Shown in pieces: positions 43,320 to 51,954 of a DNA stretch of 59,673 nucleotides. The stretch is from Candidatus Gastranaerophilales bacterium (GTDB taxonomy: Bacteria > Cyanobacteriota > Vampirovibrionia > Gastranaerophilales > Gastranaerophilaceae). The notes below the pieces were generated by a model. That model was not told where the DNA came from and searched no databases. It saw nothing but the letters and a program-made list of their open reading frames with translations. Within the stretch, counting starts at the first letter, position 1; each line of letters begins with the position of its first letter. The position numbers were made by a program, and so were the translations under genes. The DNA lies in assembly GCA_905236775.1 (NCBI GenBank), contig CAJOOM010000003.1, forward strand, positions 1 through 59,673. The letters run 5' to 3'.

Positions 43320-43422
43320 AAGAAGCATGAAAGAAGTCGTGGATAAACTTTATTATAGTAACTAAATTTTGGAACTATAATTCATTTGTATTGATGAAAG
43401 AATGTGATAAAATTTAAATCGA

Positions 43423-44106
43423 TTATTGTTTTGTATTTTTGCCAATCTCTTTATTCCAACAAAAATAAAAATAAACTGAAAGAACTGTATATACAAACCA
43501 CATAAAAGCTGTCGAATAAACCTGCGCGTCTTTTAGTGCAATTTCAAGCCACATTGCAAAAGATAACGAATTAACAATAAACCACACAATCCATTGTTCT
43601 ATACATCTTTTTACTGTTAAATACATTCCCAATATTGAAAATACTGTTGTAATTCCATCTATTATTGGATTTTTATCTCCGAAATATCTGAGTGCAAAAA
43701 TAACACAAGCAGATACTAAAATTGCCAATGTAAAATAAATTAGTCTGTTTTTGGAAGAAAGTTTCATTTTTACGATTTCGTACTTATCAGATTTAAGATT
43801 TTTATTCCATTGAAAAAATCCCCAAATTTGCATTGGAATATAGTAACATAAGTACAAAATCATATTTCCCCAAAGATGACTTGCAAAGGATAAATATGCG
43901 TACAGAGCAGAGCCTGATGCACCAATCGGATAACAAATAGGAACTCCTTTGCCCGCTAAGATAGTATAAGTTATTCCGCAAACAGCAGATATAAGTGCAA
44001 TTATAGAATCATGTGTAATATATGCATTAATAAATAAAAATAAGTATACAAAAATGAATGCTATATATTCAATCTTCTTCTGTTTTGTAAATTTATCAAT
44101 ACTCAT
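43423..44106 (-). CDS. pnuC: PnuC nicotinamide riboside/NMN transporter
   Basis: A 227-residue membrane protein with about seven helices. Family landmarks: GKGVPICYPIGASGSALYAY, MILYLCYYIPMQIWGFFQW and EQWIVWFIVNSLSFAMWL. It imports an NAD precursor by facilitated diffusion. The start is only 24 bases from the start of the divergent gene, with a palindrome (44107-44132) between them, so the two are probably controlled together. Confidence 0.9.
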   Translation of the reverse strand: MSIDKFTKQKKIEYIAFIFVYLFLFINAYITHDSIIALISAVCGITYTILAGKGVPICYPIGASGSALYAYLSFASHLWGNMILYLCYYIPMQIWGFFQWNKNLKSDKYEIVKMKLSSKNRLIYFTLAILVSACVIFALRYFGDKNPIIDGITTVFSILGMYLTVKRCIEQWIVWFIVNSLSFAMWLEIALKDAQVYSTAFMWFVYTVLSVYFYFCWNKEIGKNTKQ

Positions 44107-44132
44107 ATTTATGTTATCTTATAAACATAAAT
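44107..44132. promoter_or_regulatory. Palindrome between divergent starts
   Basis: ATTTATGTT (44107-44115) and AACATAAAT (44124-44132) are a perfect inverted repeat with an eight-base centre. It fills the whole 24-bp gap between pnuC and the next gene and includes the first bases of the latter's ATG. No room remains for separate Shine-Dalgarno sites. Confidence 0.5.
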
Positions 44133-45096
44133 GAAAGTAAATTCGGATATCTCATTCAAAAGTATTTACACATCGACCGCCGTAAAAAAAAGCTTGGAAT
44201 TTGCTTCATCTAACGGTGCTCTTTTTGGTGCTTCTGCAACCGTTGCGTTTTCTGTACTTCGCCCGCTTTCAATTATGTGTACTCCAAAAGCAGATAAAGA
44301 AAATAAAAAAATAGCTTCAGCAAAATCTATAACGTCAAGTCTTATTAATTTAGGTCTTATGCTGGCTGTATCTGTACCACTTGCAAAATCCATAAAGAAA
44401 ATTGATAGTAATCCTGAAAAATATTTACAAAAAGAAACTATTATAAGACTTAAAGATAGTAATAAAAATTTAACAAATTCTAAAGGATATATTTTTGCAA
44501 CACAACTATTTAAACTCGGAATAGCAACCGTTGTAGCTGTTCCTAAAGCTATTATAACTGCAAGCGGCATGCCTTATATTGTTAACATGATGTCCGGTAA
44601 TAAAAAAACAGAAGAAAATAAAAATATCTCATTTAAAGGTATTACCGATAAAACTGCAAAAAAAATTGGAAATAGTTTAAATAAAAAGAAAATGCTAAAA
44701 TTCGTTGATAGATTTAAGAATTCAAATTTCCCAATGCATATAAATGCGGTAACTGATTCAATAGCAACTTTAACTTTTATGCATCAGGCAAATAACAGCA
44801 AAAGAATAAATGAAAGCAGAAAAAAAACGCTTATTTATAATGCAGGAATATCTACTATTTTAAGCATAGCTTGCGGCTATACAATAGATAAACTTTTAGA
44901 AAAACCTACTGAAAAATTTATAAATAAATATAAAGAAATTAATAAGCTGGACAAAAATCTGGAAAAGCAAATTCAAGGAATTAAAATTGCAAAGCCATTT
45001 TTAATACTCGGGACAATTTATTATTTATTAATACCTCTTATATCAACATTTTTAGCAGAACAAGCAGATATAAAAAGTTCAACACAAAAGCTATAA
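44131..45096 (+). CDS. Unknown membrane-associated protein with SFKS/SFKG motifs
   Basis: A 321-residue protein that opens MKVNSDISFKSIYTS. It has four or so moderately hydrophobic helices (LINLGLMLAVSVPLAKSI, FKLGIATVVAVPKAII, TILSIACGYTIDKLL, FLILGTIYYLLIPLISTFL) and Lys-rich linkers. A second motif, NISFKGITDK, occurs at about residue 167, which may mark an internal repeat of the N-terminal unit. No signal peptide or known domain. There is no Shine-Dalgarno site, so it may be leaderless. Its end overlaps the converging yraN gene by six bases. Confidence 0.72.
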   Translation: MKVNSDISFKSIYTSTAVKKSLEFASSNGALFGASATVAFSVLRPLSIMCTPKADKENKKIASAKSITSSLINLGLMLAVSVPLAKSIKKIDSNPEKYLQKETIIRLKDSNKNLTNSKGYIFATQLFKLGIATVVAVPKAIITASGMPYIVNMMSGNKKTEENKNISFKGITDKTAKKIGNSLNKKKMLKFVDRFKNSNFPMHINAVTDSIATLTFMHQANNSKRINESRKKTLIYNAGISTILSIACGYTIDKLLEKPTEKFINKYKEINKLDKNLEKQIQGIKIAKPFLILGTIYYLLIPLISTFLAEQADIKSSTQKL

Positions 45097-45435
45097 GTTT
45101 TTTAAATGTTCAATTTTAAATTCAGGTTTAATCAATATAGATACTGCATCTATACGGTATCTTTTATACTGTTTATTTTCTTGAAGATAAAGAAATACAC
45201 CTTGTTTTATATGATTGTATTTAGTTTTGGTAATAGCTTCAAAAGGGTGACCGCAAATGTTTGTTTTTCTTGTTTTAACTTCAACAAACACAAGAACATT
45301 CCTATCAAGAGCAATAATATCAATTTCGCATAATTTAGAAAATCTTTTATTGCGTTCTAATATTTTGTAACCTTGTTTTTCCAAATACTTTACAGCAATA
45401 TCTTCGCCGTTTTTACCTAAGGAAATATTGGACAT
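45091..45435 (-). CDS. YraN/UPF0102 family protein
   Basis: A 114-residue endonuclease-fold protein. Motifs: GEDIAVKYLEKQGYKILERN, CEIDIIALDRNVLVFVEVKT (the Asp and Glu-x-Lys of the nuclease core), GHPFEAIT and RIDAVSI. The Holliday-junction-resolvase-like fold suggests DNA processing, but the role is unproven. Length is typical. The gene is followed by a converging unknown gene. Confidence 0.93.
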   Translation of the reverse strand: MSNISLGKNGEDIAVKYLEKQGYKILERNKRFSKLCEIDIIALDRNVLVFVEVKTRKTNICGHPFEAITKTKYNHIKQGVFLYLQENKQYKRYRIDAVSILIKPEFKIEHLKNL

Positions 45436-45444
45436 GGCATTCCT

Positions 45445-46329
45445 CTATGAAAGGTACAATTCCTGAATGATTACTATAATCTTATTCAAAAAGTTTTTAT
45501 ATTTAATTCTATCAGCGGAACCTGATAAAATAATATCAGCTTTTGATTTACATGGTCTTATGTAGACTTCAGCTTTTGAATTAGCATTGGCATAAATATG
45601 TTCTGCAGAATCACCTAAACCGCGCTCTTTAGCTCTTATAAAAAATCTTTCTTTCTTAATATTTTCTTCTATATCAACATAAATTTTAAAATCAAACGCA
45701 TCACAAACTTTATCAGTGAGTGTAAATAAACCTTCCGAAATAATAACTTTGGAAGGTTTAGCGAGTGTATAATTGTCATGACGAATAGCAGTACCGCTCA
45801 TATCATACTTTGGAAGATAAGTTGATTTACCGGAAAGCAATTCTTTTATGTGTTTGCTCATAAGTTCTAGCTCTAATGCTTGAGGGACATCAAGGTCATA
45901 GTTCTTTGCAAATTCAGAAAAACTACCGGCAGCTTTAACCATTTCTGAGCGATCATAGTAATAATCATCCGTATTAACACGTGTAATAGCATTTTCTATA
46001 TTGAACTCTGTCGCAAAGGATTCTATTGTATCAATTAAATCCATTGTAATTGTAGACTTACCGCTTGCAGTTTCGCCTGCAATGCCGATTGAAGCTGGCA
46101 TTTTAATCTTACCGGATAAGTATCCGGCAATCTTTTTAACTACAAAAGGATTGTAATCCAGTAGTATAGAACCTGTTTGCGCCATCTCTTGTTCGAAAAT
46201 ATTATTTAAATATTTTTCGAGTGTATCACTGACCGAAATGGGACTTGTTACTGACTGTGATTTAAACGGACTTTTTTGCAATTTGTTGGATATATCTTGT
46301 AACATAGTAAAAATTCTTTCTTGTTCCAT
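45445..46329 (-). CDS. Uridine-kinase-like P-loop kinase
   Basis: A 294-residue protein. Residues 75-270 form a P-loop kinase: Walker A GIAGETASGKSTIT, NTDDYYYDRSEM, DLDVPQALELELM, YDMSGTAIRHD and VIISEGLFTL, the usual uridine kinase/phosphoribulokinase pattern. The N-terminal 70 residues are an extra helical part. Substrate may be uridine or another nucleoside. I chose the ATG at 46329 over a GTG three codons earlier; neither has a clear Shine-Dalgarno site. Nine bases separate it from yraN downstream. Confidence 0.82.
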   Translation of the reverse strand: MEQERIFTMLQDISNKLQKSPFKSQSVTSPISVSDTLEKYLNNIFEQEMAQTGSILLDYNPFVVKKIAGYLSGKIKMPASIGIAGETASGKSTITMDLIDTIESFATEFNIENAITRVNTDDYYYDRSEMVKAAGSFSEFAKNYDLDVPQALELELMSKHIKELLSGKSTYLPKYDMSGTAIRHDNYTLAKPSKVIISEGLFTLTDKVCDAFDFKIYVDIEENIKKERFFIRAKERGLGDSAEHIYANANSKAEVYIRPCKSKADIILSGSADRIKYKNFLNKIIVIIQELYLS

Positions 46330-46511
46330 TATACACAATTCAAAACTAATGAAAAGTTTTTTTGCTATAAATTGAAATAAATTTTACAAATATTTACATG
46401 GCAAACTGAAAAAGCTTTTGTATTGTATTAAATATATCTAACTAGACTTAATATTAATATTAGTAAGGTTTTAATTGCTATTGCAGAACAAACTCCTGCA
46501 CAGAACTCGAA

Positions 46512-47171
46512 TCAGACTAACCCCTCTTTAAGCGCCTTTACAGCAGCTTGTGTTCTGTCATCTACCACAAGTTTTTGTATTATATTGCAAACATGAGCTT
46601 TCGCTGTATGTTCACTAATTGTAAGAGTCTTTGCTATCTCGCTATTAGACTGACCGTCTACAACCAGTTTTAAAACCTCGTATTCCCTTTGTGTTAAATT
46701 AGAATGATTTTGTCTAAATGCACTTCTTGAAAGTTGTCTGGATGGAATTGCACCATTATTTTTATCTCTTATAAACGGAACGACATGTGGATCAATCCAC
46801 ATAGCTCCCTCTTTAACCATTTTTATTACGTACATGAGAAAATCTGTTTTTATATCTTTTATTACATACGCATTTGCACCGGCACTTAATGCACCATTTA
46901 ATTCAATATCATTGATATGTGAGGTTAGTATTACAACTTTTATATTGTTATTATTTTCTAAAATCTGTTTTGTCGCATCGATTCCTGATATGTCAGGTAA
47001 ACCAATATCCATAAGAACTATATCGGGTTTTATAAGTTTTGATTTTTCGATAGCTTCTTTACCATTAATTGCCTCTCCAATAACTTCCATATCAGGATAA
47101 TCATTGAACAAAGATTTTATACCAATTCTCATTAATTTTTGGTCCTCAACAAGTAAAATTTTAATTTGCAT
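46512..47171 (-). CDS. Orphan NarL/FixJ response regulator
   Basis: A 219-residue regulator: receiver LLVEDQKLMRIGI, phospho-Asp in IVLMDIGLPDISG, VVILTSH and Lys in VIKDI; then a LuxR HTH, LTQREYEVLKLVVDGQSNSEI and HTAKAHVCNIIQKLVVDDRTQ. It closely resembles the regulator at 13354-13998. No kinase gene is nearby. A strong palindrome (47280-47308) lies about 110 bases upstream and could be an autoregulatory site. Confidence 0.93.
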   Translation of the reverse strand: MQIKILLVEDQKLMRIGIKSLFNDYPDMEVIGEAINGKEAIEKSKLIKPDIVLMDIGLPDISGIDATKQILENNNNIKVVILTSHINDIELNGALSAGANAYVIKDIKTDFLMYVIKMVKEGAMWIDPHVVPFIRDKNNGAIPSRQLSRSAFRQNHSNLTQREYEVLKLVVDGQSNSEIAKTLTISEHTAKAHVCNIIQKLVVDDRTQAAVKALKEGLV

Positions 47172-47279
47172 ATTACCTCCTTAAAATTTGCCTCATTTTG
47201 AGTTTTAATTATCTACTGAATTATGATATTCCATAAGTTTATTAAGTTGAATCGTATAATCTTAAAATTTAAGAAGAAT

Positions 47280-47308
47280 ATTTACTTTATTAAACTAATA
47301 AAGTAAAT
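47280..47308. promoter_or_regulatory. Perfect 13-3-13 palindrome between divergent genes
   Basis: ATTTACTTTATTA, aac, TAATAAAGTAAAT. It lies between the response regulator and the gene at 47378, both transcribed away from it, so a terminator role is unlikely. It is a candidate operator. Confidence 0.55.
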
Positions 47309-47377
47309 TTAATTAAAAATCTTTATTTAAATAATTAACATAAAACGCAAGTTGTATTTATGTTATTATACAAGTGT

Positions 47378-47704
47378 ATGAAAGTTCAATTATTAGTAAA
47401 TGATATAAAAAAAGATATTACCTCGTCCGGAAAGCGCGTTAAACATGCCAGCAATGAGGGGTTTTCTATTGCTAATAGAACTGCAAAAATATATAAACAA
47501 AATAATTTAAGGCGATATTATAATATTACAAAAAGTATAACCGGTAAAATAATAAAAGGTACAACTGTCAAGGAATTTCCGTACCTTGGAGGAGCTATTG
47601 GTATGTTTATTCCTATTCCGTTGGCATCTCCTATATTAATGGGATTGGGTTTTATAGCAAAATACTGTTCTAATGCAAAAAATACGCTTAAATTAAAGTA
47701 TTAG
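47378..47704 (+). CDS. Small protein of unknown function
   Basis: A 108-residue basic protein (many Lys/Arg, for example NRTAKIYKQNNLRRYYN). One hydrophobic, Gly/Pro-rich segment, GGAIGMFIPIPLASPILMGL, near the C terminus may sit in a membrane. I chose the ATG at 47378 over one at 47360. A TTATTATAC -10-like box lies just upstream, so the leader is short. No family recognised. Confidence 0.6.
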   Translation: MKVQLLVNDIKKDITSSGKRVKHASNEGFSIANRTAKIYKQNNLRRYYNITKSITGKIIKGTTVKEFPYLGGAIGMFIPIPLASPILMGLGFIAKYCSNAKNTLKLKY

Positions 47705-47749
47705 TTCCACTTAAAAAAACATGCTCTTTTATAATTTAAGAGTTGTAAA

Positions 47750-49216
47750 TTATATTTTCCCAATAAATTTTATATCACACTCCGATACAAGTTCTTCATG
47801 TGCAAGAATTGTTAAATCCGGTATAAATTCACTTAATATAACAAATATCATATGACGAATTTCCATCGGCACAACAATAACCGGATTAGTTATTTTTTTT
47901 GCCTTAGTAAATTTTGTAATTCTATCTGCAATATCTTCTACATCTTTTGCTTCAATTCTTACTATACCTTCTTCATCGTCTCTGCCTAAAAAGCCGTATA
48001 TTTTTTCTGTTATTTCATCGGATAATTCTATTACTTTGAGTTCGCCATCTACTGCTAAGTCTTTTATTATATGTTTTGATAGTGCTAATCTTACTTTATC
48101 TAACAAATCCTCTTTTGTCGGCTCACCTGCATAATCATTAATTTTTTCAAAAATATAAACTATATTTCGAACTGATACCTTTTCCCTTATTAAACAAGAT
48201 AGTAAATATTTTAAATCTGATGCAGTAATAAAGTCCGGTAAAATATTGTCTACAAGGAAAGAATTTGTTTCTATAACTTTTTCAACATAGTTATTAACAT
48301 CATTGTAATCCATAATATCGGAGACTTCTTCAATAGAAATTGTCTCTATGGCTTTCCCTATATACTCTACCGCACTCATACCATGAACCCAGAAATCTTT
48401 AACTTTCTGCTGAGGTATCCATATAAGTTTTTTGCCTGTAAGTTCGTCATTTAGTACAATATCATCATCAGAAACTTTGTAACCTTTAAGTTCATCTTTA
48501 TAAAATGCTATATAACCGGGAAATACAACTGTTCTAAATAACTCTATGTCATGTATTTTTATGTTAAATTCATTTTGACTAAGCTCATCACTGTTATGAA
48601 AATGTATATGAGGAATTACATAACCTAAAGAATCTGCGAGTTTTTGCCTTATTTTCACCGTTTCTGCAAGAAGATTATCATTCGCTTCCATAGAAATAAG
48701 TTCTAAAATCTCTTCAGAAAGATTTACGACAAACTTTTCTTCTTTAATAGTCGAAAACATTGTATTTGGGGATATCTCATTAACCAAAGCCTGCTTCAAA
48801 CCGTCTAATTGCCTTAATTCATCTGACATCTGGTTGTTTAAATGTGTTTTTTCTTCAGGAGATAGATGTTCACTCTCCAATTGAGATTTTATTTTTTTTA
48901 TACGTTCTTTTTGATTTGAAATCTTTAACTGAATTTCTTTACAAGATGCATACGGACTGGATGGAGCTGCAAGCATTTTTTCCATACGATATTTAAAGCT
49001 TGTAATATTCACTATATCATCTAAATCTGTCTTTTCTTCTTCTTGTTTCGGTCTCATAAAGATACAATTAAAATCATAAGAAGATTCTGTTTCAACTTCA
49101 TGCATAGTATATAAATCCCAACCGTCATCGGACATTTGGTTCAGTAAATCCTCCAATCCTTGTTTATCATCTGTTGGAACTGATTTTATTACATACTGCA
49201 TTTTTTTGTTGTACAT
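47750..49216 (-). CDS. Soluble FlhA/SctV C-domain-like protein with N-terminal DUF4177-like domain
   Basis: A 488-residue cytoplasmic protein. Residues 6-58 match a DUF4177-like module (LLNQMSDDGWDLYTMHEV, FMRPK). About 60-160 is a linker with coiled-coil heptads. About 170-488 follow the cytoplasmic domain of the export-gate protein FlhA: RQKLADSLGYVIPHIHF, EFNIKIHDIELFRTVVFPGY, KYLLSCLIREKVSVRNIVYI, DLLDKVRLALSKHI and a closing PVIVVPMEIRHMIFVILSEF. No membrane helices are present, whereas normal FlhA has eight before this domain. It could bind flagellar or other secretion chaperones. AGAGGA lies six bases before the ATG. Confidence 0.72.
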   Translation of the reverse strand: MYNKKMQYVIKSVPTDDKQGLEDLLNQMSDDGWDLYTMHEVETESSYDFNCIFMRPKQEEEKTDLDDIVNITSFKYRMEKMLAAPSSPYASCKEIQLKISNQKERIKKIKSQLESEHLSPEEKTHLNNQMSDELRQLDGLKQALVNEISPNTMFSTIKEEKFVVNLSEEILELISMEANDNLLAETVKIRQKLADSLGYVIPHIHFHNSDELSQNEFNIKIHDIELFRTVVFPGYIAFYKDELKGYKVSDDDIVLNDELTGKKLIWIPQQKVKDFWVHGMSAVEYIGKAIETISIEEVSDIMDYNDVNNYVEKVIETNSFLVDNILPDFITASDLKYLLSCLIREKVSVRNIVYIFEKINDYAGEPTKEDLLDKVRLALSKHIIKDLAVDGELKVIELSDEITEKIYGFLGRDDEEGIVRIEAKDVEDIADRITKFTKAKKITNPVIVVPMEIRHMIFVILSEFIPDLTILAHEELVSECDIKFIGKI

Positions 49217-49244
49217 TGCATTCCTCTATTCTGATATTGATGAG

Positions 49245-49277
49245 TTAGTAAAGTAAGTATAAAACTTACCTTACTAA
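49245..49277. other. Intergenic hairpin between skp and the FlhA-C-like gene
   Basis: TTAGTAAAGTAAGT and ACTTACCTTACTAA pair over 14 positions with one mismatch. Further TTACTAAC-like copies run on to 49290. No T tract on the transcribed strand, so it may slow or process the mRNA rather than end it. Confidence 0.45.
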
Positions 49278-49295
49278 CTTCACTAATCTTACTAA

Positions 49296-49742
49296 CTATT
49301 TAGAAAGTTTTAATTTGTTGATAACACTTTGAGTAATATCTATTCCGCCTACAAAAACACCTCTTGCATCCATTACTGCATCAAGCTTTTGTTCTACCAT
49401 TACTGCTTTTGCTGCATCTTGAATTTTATTGAAAACTTCCTTTTCTCTTTTGTCTCTTAAGGCAAGATAAGATGATTCCTTAGCCTTAAATTCTTGAGAA
49501 ACTCTATCTTCGAATGTTTGTTTTTTTAGCGGTGTATCAAGTGATTTGTATTCTTTTTCTTTATCAACAAGATATTGCTGCATCTCTAAACCTTTTGCAT
49601 CAACTTCTTTTGTTACTTGCTTTGCATAATCATAATTATCAATTACTTTTGCATAATCAATATATCCAACACCACCTGCATTTGCAACTCCTGTCATTGC
49701 TACTAGAGCTAAAGCTACTAATCCTAATTTAATTCCGTTCAT
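49296..49742 (-). CDS. skp: OmpH/Skp-like periplasmic chaperone
   Basis: A 148-residue exported protein: signal peptide MNGIKLGLVALALVAMTGVANA, then a Skp-type start VGYIDYAKVI, a long helical hairpin rich in Lys/Glu (KGLEMQQYLVDKEKEYKS...SSYLALRDKREKEVFNKIQD) and a final VGGIDITQSVINKL. It holds unfolded outer-membrane proteins. The ATG at 49742 has AAGGAG eight bases upstream; a longer reading from 49760 would place that site inside the gene. Downstream of bamA, as is common. Confidence 0.88.
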   Translation of the reverse strand: MNGIKLGLVALALVAMTGVANAGGVGYIDYAKVIDNYDYAKQVTKEVDAKGLEMQQYLVDKEKEYKSLDTPLKKQTFEDRVSQEFKAKESSYLALRDKREKEVFNKIQDAAKAVMVEQKLDAVMDARGVFVGGIDITQSVINKLKLSK

Positions 49743-49800
49743 AATTATTACTCCTTTCATTAAATAATTTTACATTATATATTTTTAAAATTCCATTTTT

Positions 49801-51729
49801 TTAGTACATCATATCACCCACACCGAATGTGAAGTAACCATTTCTGTTTCCGTTCGGTCCCGGGTTGGTTAATGGGAAACCATAATCTATAGAAAGAGGT
49901 CCTACACCAGGCATATTAATCTTCAACCCAATACCTGCTGTAATTGCCTGCAACGGTCTGTCATACAAAGTACTTGCAATTGTAGGATTAAATACTGTAC
50001 CTGCATCAACCCAGAATGTTAGTCTTAAATTTTGTAGGAAATTCACTTTTAATTTGTCTACAAAAGGTATTGGAGTTGCCAATTCTGCTGAACCCATTAT
50101 GAATGAAGTACCGGTACCAACACCATTAACTTTGTATCCTCTGATTGTATATGGACCACCTAAACGATATGCCATAATTTCTGGCATGTTAGACCCATGA
50201 ATTTTCAAGCCGCCTCTACCGGTTAATGCTAATGAAGATTTTTTAGCTATAGGAATATATTTTTTTACTGAACCTGTTAAACGACCATTCGTTTTGTCAA
50301 AACCGTCAAGTCCGAATGCTTCCTCAAAACGTACATTTGCAATAACACCACTACGCGGGTTTGTAAAAGAATCTCTTGAATCATATGATAACCCTGGTGC
50401 AACTTTTAAGAAAAGTCCGCCCTCAAGTTCTTTTGCTCTGTCTGCAATACTTAAACCGTGTGAACGATACATATTTATCGCTCTTGCTCTGTCACCTTCT
50501 GATAAGTCAATATATTCAGCCCCTACTGTTAATGTTGACGACATGCGATTATTAACTTTTAATCTGCGAGCTAAAGTTCCTTCAAGTCCGATTCTACGTT
50601 CCATAGCAAGCGGTATTTGATAACTGCCTAAATCTCTGTAGTACAATCTACTCATTAAAGAATTGTCTGCATTTAAGAAGTGTGGTTCAAAAAAGCTTAT
50701 TTCTGCTTGATAATTAACTTTATTTAATATAGATGAATCACTCATTAAAACACCGGAACCAACCATACCTGTAACAGAAATTCTTTGATTTCTACCTCTA
50801 AAGTTATTATCGGATATTCCTAAAGAACCAAAAACACCGGTTGCAGAATCCAAACCGCCGCCTACAGAAACTGAAGCAGTTCGTTGTTCTTTAAGTTCTA
50901 TGGTTACATCGAATTTATCCGGATCATCTTTTGAAGCTTCAATTGTTCTGTTAACATCTTTAAAAGCTTGTGTTGAATACAACCTGACCAAATCCTGTTT
51001 TATCTGGTTTTCATTGTATACAGAACCCGGTTCTGTCATGATATTACGTTCTATTATATATTGTTTTGTTTTTTCATTTCCTGTTATAGATATTGAGTTG
51101 ATTCTACCTTCTGTGATACTTATATTAAGAGTTCCGTCAGGATCATCATACAGTGAATCAATCTTAGAAAGTATATACCCTTTGCTGTAATAACATTGAT
51201 TTATCTGTTCCATAGCCTGGTTTATAGCTGCTATATTTTGTGGTTTCCCTTTTAAAGGAAGTAAATATTGCATAATCTCTTCCGAAGAAACTACTGTATT
51301 ACCCTCTATTGTAAAATCTGTTATAGGAACATTTTCTTCTACAATAATTTTTAAAGAAATCGTTCCGTTTGAATTTTTAACAGGAACAGCTTTCATTCTT
51401 TCCGTAAAATATCCCAGTTTATAAATTGTTTTTAAATCTTGCTGCATTTTACTTTTATCATACAAATCTCCCTTTTTTAAAGACATTTGAGATAAAATGT
51501 AATCTGCTTTTATTATATTAGAGCCCAAAATTTCAATATCATTTATATAAGCAGTACTTGAATCATATGCGGATTCTTCTATATAATCCAATTCTGCCTC
51601 ATTAACAATATCTGTATCTTCCTCCGCTGAAACAATGCAAGGAACAGCAAGGGCAAATATTAGCAAGCCTGTAGATATTATATTTTTATATATACCGGAT
51701 ATATTATGCAAAATTTTACTCCAACGCAT
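49801..51729 (-). CDS. bamA: Outer-membrane assembly factor BamA (Omp85)
   Basis: A 642-residue outer-membrane protein. Signal peptide about 12-35 (ending CIVSA). POTRA domains fill about 60-290 (YINDIEILGSNIIKADYILS, ITDFTIEGNTVVSSEEIMQY, INSISITGNEKTKQYIIERN). The barrel follows, with IRGYKVNGVGTG as the loop-6 motif and a C-terminal strand ending in aromatic-type residues (YFTFGVGDMMY). It inserts beta-barrel proteins. It has three POTRA-like units, fewer than the five in proteobacteria. Its presence shows a diderm cell. Confidence 0.93.
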   Translation of the reverse strand: MRWSKILHNISGIYKNIISTGLLIFALAVPCIVSAEEDTDIVNEAELDYIEESAYDSSTAYINDIEILGSNIIKADYILSQMSLKKGDLYDKSKMQQDLKTIYKLGYFTERMKAVPVKNSNGTISLKIIVEENVPITDFTIEGNTVVSSEEIMQYLLPLKGKPQNIAAINQAMEQINQCYYSKGYILSKIDSLYDDPDGTLNISITEGRINSISITGNEKTKQYIIERNIMTEPGSVYNENQIKQDLVRLYSTQAFKDVNRTIEASKDDPDKFDVTIELKEQRTASVSVGGGLDSATGVFGSLGISDNNFRGRNQRISVTGMVGSGVLMSDSSILNKVNYQAEISFFEPHFLNADNSLMSRLYYRDLGSYQIPLAMERRIGLEGTLARRLKVNNRMSSTLTVGAEYIDLSEGDRARAINMYRSHGLSIADRAKELEGGLFLKVAPGLSYDSRDSFTNPRSGVIANVRFEEAFGLDGFDKTNGRLTGSVKKYIPIAKKSSLALTGRGGLKIHGSNMPEIMAYRLGGPYTIRGYKVNGVGTGTSFIMGSAELATPIPFVDKLKVNFLQNLRLTFWVDAGTVFNPTIASTLYDRPLQAITAGIGLKINMPGVGPLSIDYGFPLTNPGPNGNRNGYFTFGVGDMMY

Positions 51730-51920
51730 TTACAAATACCATATTATCACAAACATTTAAATAAGGAAATTTTTAATATCAATTTACAAAAAATATTTAG
51801 GACAGAGTAACCTAGTATTTTTGTATAATGTTTTATTTAAATAACAATATTTATCTAGTCTTAAACTACAACTTTACAAAATAAATTTATACTTCTTGAG
51901 TTTAATAGAGATAGTTTAAA

Positions 51921-51950
51921 AACCACCTTATACTTCATACAAAGGTGGTT
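51921..51950 (+). promoter_or_regulatory. Hairpin covering a Shine-Dalgarno site
   Basis: AACCACCTT (51921-51929) pairs exactly with AAGGTGGTT (51942-51950), which contains the ribosome-binding AAGGTGG five to six bases before the ATG at 51955. When folded, the site is hidden. It may act as a temperature- or ligand-sensitive control. Confidence 0.55.
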
Positions 51951-51954
51951 ACTA

